Part shown: positions 28,001 to 38,598 of the stretch, in pieces
How the letters are laid out: the number at the start of each line of letters is the position of its first letter
Position numbering within the stretch: the stretch's first letter is position 1
Assembly (NCBI GenBank): GCA_023634235.1
Contig: JAMKCF010000011.1
Span: 19,268,027-19,332,026 of the forward strand
Direction of reading: 5' to 3'
DNA from: Pisaster brevispinus
Lineage: Eukaryota; Echinodermata; Asteroidea; Forcipulatida; Asteriidae
DNA: 64,000 nt
Program-made: the position numbers and the translations under genes
Notes under the pieces: generated by a model
Told to the model about the DNA's origin: nothing
The model's input: the letters and a program-made list of their open reading frames with translations, nothing else
The model's database searches: none

Positions 28001-31000
28001 ACTGGGCGAACATTGCTAGCTCCGCTTGGGGGTATACGTTGATCACGATTGGGATAGTTTTAGAGCAACTGCGAGCACATAGTGCAAAAAGCAATACTTG
28101 CAATCTACAGCCCTTTGTTCTATTGTTTTCCATAATACATTCCCTGTCCATTTGATCAGAAAACCCCAAAGTATAGCGTGGGTCAAAGATATATTAAAGT
28201 ACACAAATGCGAGATGTTTGGGTCATTGCTTACACAGATTATACTAAGTAGGAAGTCGCCAGTTGAGCTTTTAAGACGTCTTTACAAAAACGAACAAAGA
28301 AAGTACCATACACCTCTATCGGCGGTTAGTACCGGTCATGTCAAAATCCAATTTTATGCAATGGTGTGTGTTTTTTTTTATATAACCATGCTAATTAAAA
28401 TTGACTCATTCACAAAAAGCAATGCAACAAAGCTATGGTATTTAAAAACAGCTGCCTCGGTTGAAACTTTGCTTAGCAAGTTTCTGCTGTAAGGACAGTT
28501 AAACGAGGAACAAGTTACAAACATTTTGGCTTGCTGCCTTTTCCCAAATAAGCAAATTTGTTTTGAGCTTGGCTAATTGCTGGCCTTTTTCTGCTAATAA
28601 GAGAGCAAGCGGTGAAGCACCCATTAAAACTGTAAACGTTATTTTGGCGGTACACCCTTTGGTGGTAACGATGTCTTGTTTGTGCTTGTAGTTATTTGCT
28701 GTGCGACTTTACTGCTCTGTAAATTGGGGCAAAATAAAAGAAAATTTAAATATTTGTTTATGAACGCGAGAATTCTGACAGGACCCATGGGTCGCCCTTG
28801 GTGCCGATCCAAGCCAAACACCTGAAAAGTGTAACGAAAATTAACACGGAACAGGTTCCACATTGGTTTTCACAACACTGTCAAAATATAAGGCATGCAA
28901 CAAGTCACACTTGGCGAGACAAGAAAAAAAAACGCCAGACGACAGGTTTAAGCATTCCAAATTATCAACAGCTGAAATACACCTGCCGGGTGTTTAACCA
29001 ATCAGAGGACAGCTCTCACAGCAACACGGGGTGTGTGTGGGGGGGCATAAACATTGTTAGTCTCTGTATAACGGTCACTCACCTGTGTCTGTTCGATTGG
29101 AATATCCTGTCAGGTACAGACAGTGAAGAAATGAAAACACGAAGCAAGGTTAAGAGACAGGACATTGTGTGAGATTTTCGGGGTCAACATTACGCAATGG
29201 TGGCATAAACCATTACGTAGCGGTATATCAAGAAGCAATTAAAATACTAACCAATAAGTTAAACGTTTAAACTTTGGCTGTAGCACCAAAACCATTACAC
29301 TTTTACAAGATTATCGAACCTCTCCAGTTTTCGAACAATATTTAACTTACACCGTGTGTGATTAATGATGATCGGAACAATGTATGACAGAATTTTAATC
29401 TAAAATATAAAGTCTGAAATATAAAGTGTTCTTTTTTTAATATAAATCTGAAACCGGTGCCAGTTGTCACGAGTAATATTCATTTACGATTGAAATACTA
29501 CCATGTACATGGAAGACTGTTCCTCGAAAAACGTTTCCAATTTAGGCAATTAAGTACATACTGCAGAAAATCTCCAATAAGACATACAAAGATAAACCGT
29601 TTATATTCCGTATTATTTTCTCGAAACTGTAACTCCCTAAGTTGCTGATTTATTCTTCATATTATATCTTCATATTTACAGGAACAGGTTGTTTGCTACA
29701 AAAAGCTATCGCTTAGTAATGGACATGTAATCTTCCCATAAAGTCATTGCTCTAGGCTCAAACCATTGAGTGAAAATCGAGACCTCTTGTTCCATTTTCA
29801 ATCTCATAATTTTTTCATATTCTGAATGGGCTCGATTTTACAAAGAGTTAAGACCGATCTTAAGTGCAAATCCATCTTAATTGCTAAACAAAGTGTCATA
29901 ACACAATACAAATCACTGTGGTAGTGACAAGAGTCGTGGTGCTTTATGAAATCGACCCCTGGACTTGCAAACATGCAAATACTGCACACGAAGACGAACA
30001 TAGTGGTATATTTTTTCTGCATGAACCGGGCCCAATTTCATAACACCGCGGAATTATGTGCTTACCGCGCCGCTAAGCAATGCCATGAAATTGGGCCCAA
30101 GCTGGGTCTGCAAAAATGACGTGAACAACAAAGAACAATAATTGAAACTTTTACAGTTTGGTTTCCCACGATGCCAAAGTTATAAGCCGTACACAAGAAC
30201 CAAACCCTCGGTGGTGTAAGCGATGCCGAACGAGAGCCATTATTGGGTTAGTGTCGGCCCGTATTTTTTTGTATATTTTTTTTAAACGAAACTTAGGGCC
30301 TACTGGGTCACGACTTGGGACCGCGGGAAAGAAAAGCCACTCACGTGTAGTCTAAACATTGACAAGTTGAAGTGTGAACGCACTAAATTCATAGCAAGAG
30401 GTCGTTACCCTTCCAGTTCCCCATGTGCTACGAGTTTCGAAAGTTGACTTTGGGAATTTGTTTTGTAACAACAAACATGTGGGACTAAAAATGCTCTTCA
30501 TTATTTGTGTTTCAACAACTGGCAGAGTTTAACAGACCCCACGAGGTCAAGCGACACAGTACACAGGGCAGATTGTCAAACACTGCGACTTCAGTTTTTC
30601 AGGAAGTTGTTTTGTAGGCCTATTGATAGTGGAACAAACATTGATAATCGGAGGCGTGGTGTTGGTGGATGTCAGTATCAACATACAAATGTTTATTAAA
30701 ACTGGACAAAGTACAAACAAATCATGAGCATAAACAGATAGCATATATAATGCGGACGGGTGGTATTGTATATCTATGACAAAAATCAAGAAAATTGTAT
30801 TAAAACAGTTCCGTTCTGGCGTGGAGATGAAGCCCCTGAACATAATAATGTTGCATTTTAATGGTTTACAGACTGTCTAAACAATTTCAAATAGATTTCT
30901 AGAAGATCTGGTCGTAACAAGGGCCAAGTCTTTTTTTCATTTCTGTGAGAAAAAAACTGAAGGCGCAGGGAAGTAAATAAAAAGTCCTTAAATCGGTGAA

Positions 31001-33768
31001 AACTGCTGAATACAAATTCACATGCCTGTGACGGGTATGGTAGTGATGGCGTGAACTCCAGCAAAACGCTCAGGTGCTGATGTCTGGGTTGTTGTTTTTG
31101 TGTGTGTGTTTTTTTCTACAGGTAATGGTATTTTAGAATACAATGGGAAATCTGAACGTAATAAAGGTGATATTTAATACCATCGTGTACCTACAACCAC
31201 CAGCCGCTGCAGTACACCCAAAACATCAATCACTGTCTTGTAATATATTGTGTTTTGATCCGCACAAAAAACACAGAGAAGAAAACCCAGCCCGCACTCT
31301 CTATGCCTAAAACATGTGTAACCGTATCCCCGCGGGTGTACCAGCTCAGCTCACACACTGAAAGGAGCCAATTTGTGGTGACCCAAATTTCGGCCAGCAT
31401 GAGGCCTTTTGGCAAACATTCCTGAGGGGGTGACAATCCTTCGGAACAACTTGAGGACAAAGCTTGCCCCCCCCCCCCGTGAAGGTAATCCCCAATTTTA
31501 AGAAGTTACCGCGATTTAGAAAGGCTGTAAGGCGACGTGTACTTTGTAGATTCGCAACTGGCTGAGATGGCAGAGAGAGGTACCGGTACAATTATGATGC
31601 AAGAGACCAAAGCTCATTCAAGCATATCGCCCTGATAAAATAAAAGTACAACCACAAAATACTTTGGCCAGAATTTCTGTGGTTTCCCTGCCCCATTTCT
31701 TGTATAAAAAAAAATTGCTGTTTGACTTGACTTGGTTTTGAGCCTTGACAACAATATTTTTTCTGAAAGATCAACTTGAAGCTACATTGGGCAAACATTT
31801 TATCACTTCCACAAATAAAAAACCAGTCTTAAAATGTTTCTAAATAATTTTTTGGTGAGCGAAAATTGTTTCTGTTTGTTCAAGCACATTGAGTGCCTTA
31901 TTGGTCGACGTGCACTTTACGAGACTATATATTATCACATTAGTTCCTTCTGCCTTGACTTTAGTTTGTTTTGTTTATTTCAATATGTTGTTTAATTTGT
32001 TTACGAGAAAGGACCGACCAGGGAAGGCCAAAAAGTCAACAAAGGAACTTAAATAAATAAACAATTTGTCAAACAGATGGGATCCAAGACCCAGATTATA
32101 AAGTACACATAAGATCGACGTAACACATCAACACAAACATAAGTTTGCAATTCTTGCAGCGCCTCTGATATGGAAAGTGTTTTCAAGCAGAATCGTATTT
32201 TATTTTCTCTCCACATTGTATTCTCGAATATTAGTACAAACCATCCAATGCCAAGAAGTTGCACTGTTTCTAAGAAATGCCGCATCCCCTTCCCTTCCCC
32301 AGCTGCCCGGGTCATATTCCAAATTAACTACAGATGTCCTCTTCTTTATGACTTCACTTTCAGAAAGCTTTAATACCATTGATCTTTGATTTCAGTCACC
32401 AAATGTTAAACAACTATCACATGACAATTTGGTTTTCTAAACATTCCATCAGATAACCTTTTCACGGAACATAAAAAAAACCATAACAGTTCTCACAGCA
32501 GGAACATATTTTATATAATCACCGAGGAGGAAATGTTTTTCTTGCTAATATATTAGTGTATTTTGAGCTCTTTGTTCTATGTAACATCAAAAAACCCACA
32601 ACATTATTTTTAGAATAGTTCTAGTTCGATGAACGACGTTCAACTTTATACTGATCTTTGTCTAACCCCTTTTGATCACACACATATACGAGGGAAGACA
32701 TCCTGTGTGGGTTACAATAAAACAAACACATCTTTGACTTGACGTGCCAGAAAACCTGGCACTATCGCAGCCCATAGGAAATGACTCAGAGATGTCGTTG
32801 GGTATAGTGTCGTTTCTCATGTTATTAATATTATAGAACAGAGAGGGCATTAACCACATAGTTTACGAATATGGATATTTGATATTGTTAAACTTGACCA
32901 TAGGAATAGTTCAGTGTGAATCTTTTGATTTGTAAATTGAACGACAATTGAACCATGGATGGCTGAACATATTGAAAACATAATTATCCACTTTTTGTCA
33001 AGTCGAGAGAAATATCATATGATAGGTCAACATTATTGTTTTCTGTTCAGGGACCCGTAACTTATTCGACTAACAACTTATTGAACATAAATAACGTTTG
33101 ACAAAAAAATGTACAAAACCTGTCTCAACTAGGGCAAAATCCGCAGTCAGCGGCTTCTGTTCGTCTGCTTTGTAAGATGGTAAGACCATAAAGAAAGGAC
33201 CCACTGTTGGTCCTTTCTCTGTGGTAAGACTTATTCATTGTAGCTACCCTACAGGAGGCTTATCTTGTCCTTGGGTTATCCAGTCGCTTGTGCTTTCAGT
33301 ATTAATGTACCATTATAGAGGCACGTGTGTATGTCTTGCTCTACGGTTTATGTATACATTTACTGTGATACTGGTGTTTAGAATGATTTTGTCTTTTACA
33401 TTTTGAGTATTGACTTACAAGGCGTATTTACGGTATACATGTGTGGTGTGTATAATGCAGTTTAAAGGTTAAATGAATGAAGGTGGAGTTCAAAGTCATA
33501 CACACACACAGAGCCCCGCCCCTTCTTCCCTGACCCCGTGGGGTAAGGAATTCCTTTATTTGTGATTTGAAAAAAAAAAACATCTGGTAAAGTTTCATCA
33601 CAACCGGAAAAGCATAATTGAAATTAATGTCAAATGAATGGGTAAAGAAAATCACACATTGATTTAGTAGAAAACTCTTACCGAAGTTTTGGCGACTTTC
33701 CAGTCGTTGTCGTTGTACATTTCAAACACCCGTTGTGCCATACGTTCTGCTTCTTGGTTATAATCCAT
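9929..33768 (-). CDS. STARD5: START-domain lipid transfer protein, STARD4/5/6 group (five exons)
   Basis: This gene encodes a small cytosolic START-domain protein, a group that carries sterols (STARD4, STARD5) or bile acids (STARD5) between membranes. The spliced CDS joins 33768-33682, 27142-27093, 19371-19239, 16960-16746 and 10076-9929. All junctions are GT-AG and keep frame, giving 633 nt or 210 residues, close to the about 205-213 of the family. Family signatures seen: DNDWKVAKTSKDIRV near residues 20-34, GLRGKWDKNV near 67-76, MGLISSRDFLDLIFVKRY near 104-121, GFVRGTNYHGGTFCVP near 142-157 and QSDLGGMLPKTLVDSALP near 172-189, followed by the C-terminal helix. The central block is closest to STARD5 and the N-terminal block resembles STARD4, so the exact orthologue is uncertain. 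The start at 33768 has a strong context (A at -3, G at +4). There is no signal peptide from this start. An in-frame ATG 58 codons upstream is discussed in the findings. Confidence 0.88.
10199..10330 (+). repeat. TGACCC-type dispersed repeat, copy 1
   Basis: CAGACTCGACCCGGGTCCAG, GTGTCAAAATGACCCGGAAG and AAAGAATCCGGGA, in the same order as at 15985 and, inverted, 50425. STARD intron 4. Confidence 0.6.
11047..11274 (-). pseudogene. Unrecognised 76-codon open stretch, exon-like or gene relic
   Basis: Between two in-frame stops the minus strand is open for 76 codons without an ATG. The translation looks protein-like, with EIVDYITNLDVLKNEVGI, EIVNHHDPLKELFGEYIG and DSVVEVLNNGVLPS before TAA at 11046-11044. 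A minus-strand AATAAA follows at 10965-10960, about 80 nt beyond the stop. It lies inside STARD intron 4. I do not recognise the family. It could be a terminal exon, a relic of an inserted gene, or chance. Confidence 0.3.
11930..11952 (+). repeat. TC dinucleotide microsatellite
   Basis: About 11 TC units after a T-run, STARD intron 4. Confidence 0.95.
13507..13568 (+). repeat. GTTT tetranucleotide microsatellite, impure
   Basis: TTTGTTTGTTTG units interrupted by ACTTACTTGC and GCTAG. STARD intron 4. Confidence 0.85.
14950..15080 (+). mobile_element. tRNA-derived SINE, second family, diverged
   Basis: CCCCGGTTCGAATCTCACCT (B box) is followed by CCTACCTGATTACACGGGTG and GGAGGGGGTTTCCC, parallel to the 37366-37540 copy. 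Located in STARD intron 4. Confidence 0.5.
15985..16190 (+). repeat. TGACCC-type dispersed repeat, copy 2
   Basis: AAGAATTGACCCGGATTTGA, GTGTCAAAATGACCCAGAAA, ACACGGAAATGGGTCAAG and GAGTCAATTCCGACCC. The ends AATTGACCCGGA and GTCAATTCCGACC are roughly inverted, so it may be a decayed TIR element. Confidence 0.65.
16746..16960 (-). CDS. STARD5: STARD gene exon 4
   Basis: A 215-nt exon from DLIIARSATHSAAMGLISSR to GGTFCVPVDG. It carries the START core SSRDFLDLIFVKRY and the GFVRG turn. Acceptor is CTCTTTACAG and donor GGTAAG, exit phase 2. This exon most clearly places the protein nearest STARD5. Confidence 0.9.
16961..19238 (-). other. STARD intron 3
   Basis: A 2.3-kb intron. A GGCCCGATTTCACGAACGG repeat end near 17085, a GA-rich stretch near 17412 and a G-run near 17490. 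No coding signal beyond the flanking exons. Confidence 0.7.
19239..19371 (-). CDS. STARD5: STARD gene exon 3
   Basis: A 133-nt exon from YRAECTLPASPERIL through GLRGKWDKNVKESEVIEHINK. Acceptor is TTGAACAG and donor GTGAGA, exit phase 0. The K/R-W-D block is the most conserved part of the STARD4/5/6 N-terminal half. Confidence 0.88.
19863..20060 (+). repeat. About 40-bp tandem repeat, five partial copies
   Basis: Repeated TCTTGACCCACACTTCTGTT and GGAAAAGTGTCAT with length variation between copies. STARD intron 2. Short open frames across it are by-products. Confidence 0.85.
24868..25175 (-). mobile_element. tRNA-derived SINE copy
   Basis: The reverse complement matches the body and head of the 57838-58140 copy: GTAACGGGTTCTTTGCACAA, TGCTCAAGGACACCAGTG and ACCAGAACTCGGGTCCGGTG. 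Diverged; STARD intron 2. Confidence 0.65.
25612..25678 (+). repeat. 17-bp tandem repeat
   Basis: ATCCCAAATCCTTCAAA repeated about four times with 0-1 base changes. STARD intron 2. Confidence 0.9.
27093..27142 (-). CDS. STARD5: STARD gene exon 2
   Basis: A 50-nt exon encoding KDIRVLYKKSSEFDGY plus two bases, flanked by a TTTGCAG acceptor and a GTAAGT donor. It was found by extending the START-fold match between exons 1 and 3. Entry phase 0 and exit phase 2 both fit the neighbouring exons, and SEFDGYIY matches the family's strand after the first helix. Confidence 0.85.
29828..29958. mobile_element. Inverted-repeat element, decayed
   Basis: GGGCTCGATTTTACAAAG at the left and CTTTATGAAATCGACCCC at the right form imperfect terminal inverted repeats; the interior pairs partly. 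A similar left end (GGCCCGATTTCACGAA) occurs at about 17085. Confidence 0.6.
30028..30098. mobile_element. Small inverted-repeat element
   Basis: Perfect 14-bp terminal inverted repeats GGGCCCAATTTCAT / ATGAAATTGGGCCC enclose about 43 bp containing CTTACCGCG and CTAAGCAA. It lies in STARD intron 1, less than 100 bp from the related inverted element at 29828-29958. Confidence 0.7.
33682..33768 (-). CDS. STARD5: STARD gene exon 1
   Basis: First coding exon, 29 codons, starting MDYNQEAERMAQ and ending in ...WKVAKTS before a GTAAGA donor at 33681-33676 (phase 0). The tryptophan and VAK block match the start of the START fold. The reading frame stays open for another 58 codons upstream to an ATG at 33942, but that ATG has a weak context. 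Confidence 0.85.
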
Positions 33769-34884
33769 TGTACCGCTGGTCTTGAGCGCTGATGTGTTAT
33801 CACCACCACCACTACAATGTGCTGCAACGATGAGCCTCACGGCAGACGACACACTGCTTTTCACCGGCGCTGGTTTCCCGCTTAAAATACCCACACCGAC
33901 AGCGCAGACACCTAACGTCACCGGCGCCAAATATCTGAGCATAATTTATGCACCGAATGCACCAATAAGGACAATTTATCGACGAACACCAACGGTATGA
34001 TTGGTAGATGGGCAAAATACGCGGATAGACGGCGGTGGAACTTGAACGGGCTGCGTGTTGCGTACGATTTAATAAGACACGACGATGTAATGCGTTCTGA
34101 GCTAGCTTGACATACCGTTAAAAGTGTGCTATGTGTGGAGAGGTACCGGAAATGTCCCATGCGGGTAAGTACTCTGTATCGGATTACACTGTGTCTCGTC
34201 ACCTGCAGACGTCCAACATTACACGCACGGCGGCACCTACCAGTAGCCAGCTGAGCGCTTGCAAGATTTGTTTTGCCTGTGCGCTACAACTGACGTGTCT
34301 TAAAGTTTCATTTTTTTATATAAAAATGACAAAGATGAAGCTGTTACAAAACGATGAGTGGACGTGAGATTATGTAAGGATCCTGACACTCATTCTTGGT
34401 TTAGTTTTTAATAAACTAACACTCATTATTGACGGATTCCTTTCGTACCATACCGCAAAGCTTGTAACTTTCTTGCTCATATAAATCTATAAATATAGCT
34501 ATTGAAGACTTAAATCTAAGTTAGGGGTCAAATTGGCCAAAAGTTGGAATGCATTTTTAAAGACACAACTTCACATTTTTGTGAAAGCACGAGTTTCAAG
34601 AAGGCCTTGCTCTGGGGGAGGTAGAGCGTTTCGGACGGTCGTCTCTTTTTTTTTCTCAAAAAGAATTGTAATCAATGTGCACAAATCACATTCAAGGACG
34701 CGTGGTGCTGAGGAAAACCAGTTTGTGTGTAAGAGCTTGTCTATCCGTTTTGACAGAACGAGGGCGTCCTCGCTTCGCTTTCGTATACATAACCAATGGG
34801 AACGTCGCTAAAAAAAGAGTCCAAACAATGGGAGAACAAAGAGAAGTCCTCGATTTACGGGGTCGACAAACGCGTGTAAGGTGT

Positions 34885-34978
34885 TGTATACGAAGTATGG
34901 ACCTGAGGGGAAAAAGATGTCCACACAACGTAGGGACTTGAAACACTATGTTGATTTACACACGTCCACACAGTGTTT
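34885..34978 (+). repeat. About 95-bp dispersed repeat, copy 1
   Basis: ATACGAAGTATGGACCTGAG, GTAGGGACTTGAAACACTAT and TTACACACGTCCACACAGTG match 46357-46446 closely. It abuts the start of the TGTCCA minisatellite. Confidence 0.85.
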
Positions 34979-34984
34979 CACCAT

Positions 34985-35640
34985 ATCCAGTGTCCAATTT
35001 CCAATGTCCATTTTCCATTGTCCAATGTACAATGTCCATCGCCCAATGTCCAATATCCAAAATGTCCAACGTCCAATAATGTCCAATGGTCAATATCCAC
35101 TGTCCAATGTTCACTGTCCGCTGTCCAATGTACCATGTACACTGTTTAATGTCCAATGTCTAAAGTCCAATGTCCTATATGTTCACTGTCCGATGTCCAA
35201 CATTTCCAATGTTCGCTGTCCAATGTAAAATTGTACAGTGCCCAATCTCCAATGTCCACTGTCCAATGTTGAATGTTCATTGTCCAATGCCCAATGTCAA
35301 AATGTCCAATTTCCATAAATGTGCAATGTCTAATGTCCATGTCCAATGTCCAAAATGTCCACTGTCCTGTGACCAATGTCCGAAATGTCCACTGTCCTGT
35401 GACCAATGTCCAAAATGTCCACTGGTGCCACTGTCCTGTGTCCAACATGTCCAATGTCCAAAATGTCCAATGCCCATTTTCCATTGTCCAATGTCCAATG
35501 TTTAATGTCAAAATGTCAAAATGTCCATGTCCAATGTCCAAAATGTCCACTGTCCTGTGTCCAATGTCCACAATTTCTACTGGTGCCACTGTCCTGTGTT
35601 TAATATGTCCAATGTCCAATGTTCAGTCCAAAATGTATAA
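34985..35640 (+). repeat. TGTCCA-type minisatellite, about 650 bp
   Basis: A degenerate array of 6-7-mers (TGTCCA, ATGTCCA) in higher-order units such as AATGTCCAAAATGTCCAC and TGTCCTGTGACCAATGTCC. The unit is near to a multiple of three, so long frames stay open on both strands with Met-Ser-Asn-Val-type repeats; these are not genes. Confidence 0.95.
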
Positions 35641-35944
35641 TGTCCTACGCCCAATGTGCTTGACACTGCCAGGATGTTGAAATTCGTGAGAAATGGCCAT
35701 TAATCCTCTGTGCTCAGATTCTACACAGTAATTTCTGTATTATTGCATCTTCGTAGTCTATGAGTGTCCAATTCGGATCCAGAGGGTATAAAAGCAAGTG
35801 ACGCAAGCGCCTCCATCCATCCACTTTATGCTCTGACAAAGTTAATCCATGTTTAGATGATGGCACGCTGGATTAGTGACAAACCCCGTCCGACACATAA
35901 GTCTCTGTCCCCACGACAAACGAATTTGTAGTTCCACCCCTGAC

Positions 35945-36140
35945 GTGGGCCAAATTTCATGAAGCCGCATTAGTAGCTCAGCAAAACAGGAATTTGCTTA
36001 TCAGAATAAGGTTACCAGCCAGAACACCATGTCACATGTACCGTTTGCGACTGGTATCCTGCTCATTTCTGCTAACCATGACATTTTAAAGGAATATTTG
36101 CTGCTAAGGCAGTTCTATGGAAGTGGGCTCTGAATGTCAA
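35945..36140 (+). repeat. GGTATCCTGCTCATT dispersed repeat, copy 2
   Basis: CCAAATTTCATGAAGCCGC, AAGGTTACCAGCCAGAACAC, GACTGGTATCCTGCTCATTT and GCAGTTCTATGGAAGTGGGC. The terminal TTTCATGAAGC and TTCTATGGAA parts are roughly inverted. Confidence 0.7.
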
Positions 36141-37365
36141 TGTGAATGGGGTCGACTTCTAAAGGATGTCCATGACCATTTTATAGCTCTCTAAATTATA
36201 ATAACAGCTGAAATTACAAGGTGAAGAAACCTTCAATGGGAAGGCCATCAATGTTTTTCTTGGACAAGTAAATAACTTCATTCAAGTTTTCAATAAACTT
36301 GCTTCACAACAAACTTGTAAAACTTGCATCAAGTTCGGTGGTGAAGTTCTATCGAATCCTTCAACCATCCATATTCCTGCAACTCCAAAATGGTAAAATC
36401 CAAGCTTACGCTTGGTAAAACAAAAAGAAGAAATGTATTTAACTAGCTCTTTGTTGGCGACATTTCGCAATGTTTATGGAGCCATTATTTCCTCTGCCCT
36501 CTCGCCTCATCCAATCAACTAGATCTCATGACGTCCAGACGGCCCAGGTCAGTCGACGGCTTGAGTTTCTCTACAAAAATGAAAAGCGCCCTCATAAGTT
36601 TTTGAGTCTCGAATCAAGATATTCGAGTGTTCTTCGCTCGTCCCTAGCCCTCCTGTGGGAAAGACGCTGGGATGGGCTGACGTATCAGCAAGCTCACTTA
36701 TGTCCACTTTGACCTAAAATGACCCCGGTCACCTTTTCCTGTTTGGCAAAGAAAATTAACAGATACCGTTACACCTATGTTTGTGGTGTAAATCTAGTGG
36801 AATTACACACAAAACTATTTTCGTCTTTTAATGTTGTATACAAGCACACACTATGCCAGTCAGCAGACAGTCAGTCCCACTATGCATCATTTCGCCGCAC
36901 ATTAATGACGTACTTCCTGAACAAGAACGTGCACAAGCTACCAGCTTCATAATGATCCCATCGGTCCTTATTGAGACCGGTGGGGCCGAGCGAACGTGTT
37001 TTTGAGTTACTTTTTATGACTCCATGCCAACAGGGGGCGCTATATCTCGTAACGAGCGCAAGCAATTCGCTGGTATTGACTATGCTCGTTCCTCAGCGCT
37101 ATGTCCAAATGCTGATCGTTGTGAGTTCTCACTTATTTTTTATGGAAACCAATGATACCATGTGGACGACGTAAACGATATACTACAACACTGACTGTCG
37201 ATTATGAAGTCCAAGTCCGTTATTGGCTCATTACTGCGGGTATTAAACACTGGTCGTCGTGGAAGGACTTTCTGTAACTTTGAAATTATGTATTTATTAC
37301 TCAACATCACAATATTAGCGTCAAAAACAGAATGAATAAGAAACGAGAAGAAGTTTTAAGTTTTA

Positions 37366-37540
37366 GGTGTGGGAGGGAAAACCCCAATGGGGGGAAAACC
37401 CAATCAATCAAGTAAGGACTGAAAATCAAATCAACATGCAGGGCCCCGGGTCTGAGGTGGGATTCGAACCGGGGCCACAGAGGTGGAAAGGGAAAGAAAC
37501 CGCTGAGCCAACCCGATCCCCTATAATGTTGAGACATTTC
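37366..37540 (-). mobile_element. tRNA-derived SINE, second family
   Basis: The minus strand reads GGGTTGGCTCAGCGGTTTCT (A box), CCCCGGTTCGAATCCCACC (B box), then CCTTACTTGATTGATTGGG and TTTTCCCCCCATTGGGG. Its tail differs from the other SINE copies but resembles the element at 14950. Confidence 0.6.
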
Positions 37541-37669
37541 TCGGCCGAATGAAGGAGAAAGCCTACAGACGACTCATTCCAATTTATATTTTCTATAGTT
37601 TTATCTCCGCGAGTGACTGGTCAAATAAAGTTAACTCAATTTTAGAAGTTAAGAAAATAAGGTGTCTAT

Positions 37670-37805
37670 GAATTGGATTTAAATAACGAAATTCACCATT
37701 ATCATATCAGATCACGCAACAATACCTTTTACAAGTACATCATACACAATGAATGCTTTTCGTTTGTTTGGACCTCGTCTGTGGAGTGGACTTGAATGTC
37801 GATTT
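37670..37805 (+). mobile_element. Short non-LTR retrotransposon relic
   Basis: Frame 1 gives NNEIHHYHIRSRNNTFY. After a frameshift another frame gives NAFRLFGPRLWSGL, the standard end of CR1/L2-like reverse transcriptases (Y-x-T/I-R ... GPxLWNSL). Heavily worn and too short to classify. Confidence 0.6.
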
Positions 37806-38248
37806 TACCCCTTGATGCGTTTCGTTATGTCATTGTAAATCTGGAAGAATCAACCCAAACTAAATCAGCAACCCAGACGGCCTTGTATAAACACAGTATC
37901 AAAACAGAAACCTTCACTCGTTGAATAACAATACACTGATATTTTGAATACACTGATATTGTACCGATATTTTGAATAGGGGTATTGTACTCTAATGTTA
38001 TGGTCACACACTGAAGGTGAGTGCGTGCTGCACATACATCAAGTTTGCCGAGAAATACTTTGAGTAACGAACGGTTCATAATCAAGCTCATAGGGTAAGC
38101 CGTGCCAACTGTCGAGACGACGGCCTTGTCAAACAGTCGCTACCCGGATGTAGTGGGTAACTTTTCAGTGTACTTTTTATACGGAGAACAATTATTGTCT
38201 ACATCTTGACAGGGTTTCCTAAGCTGGTTGATCGCCTGGTAATCTATC

Positions 38249-38598
38249 ATGGCGACCCATATTCTGTCTTCATCCGAGGAGCACGCGGCTTTCGAAGTGA
38301 TCGAGGACGTCATCGCGATCCAGCGTGGATGTCTCCTCGGGGCAGTGGGCCTCGGCTCGCTCATCATGGGCTGCAAGGTCACCGCCGATGACTTCACCCA
38401 GTGCGTCAAGAAACCCACGGCCCTGTGGTTGACCATGTCGGTGGTGGTCTTCTTCGCTCCCCTGACGGCCTACATCTTGACGATATCCATGCATCTACAC
38501 TTCTCGGACGGGATCACCCTGTTGATAACTGCGTGTGGCCCTTCGGACATCCTCTCTCCCATATTTGCCTATTACACCAACTCGGATATATGCTTGTG
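38249..38598 (+). CDS. Transporter A exon 1
   Basis: Encodes residues 1-116 plus two bases of codon 117: short leader, three hydrophobic segments, the CKVTADDF...VKKP signature and the GPSDILSPIFAYY loop. It ends TTGTG before a GTAAGA donor (phase 2). The corresponding exon of copy B ends at the same codon and phase. Confidence 0.85.

Larger units (their letters stand above)
27143..33681 (-). other. STARD intron 1
   Basis: A 6.5-kb AT-rich intron with two small inverted-repeat elements (29828, 30028) and a ribozyme-like motif near 27279-27318. No further exon recognised. Confidence 0.7.
33943..38248. other. Intergenic stretch between STARD and transporter A
   Basis: The STARD promoter should lie at the left end. 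Then the 95-bp repeat, the TGTCCA minisatellite, dispersed repeats at 35945 and 36630-36960, a SINE at 37366 and a LINE relic at 37670. No gene seen. Confidence 0.6.

Noticed and set aside
33782..34000. 72-codon plus-strand frame opposite STARD exon 1
   Set aside because: Antisense shadow of the STARD first exon and its upstream region.
35146..35680. 135-157-codon frames on both strands
   Set aside because: Low-complexity translation of the TGTCCA minisatellite; no splice sites or homologues.
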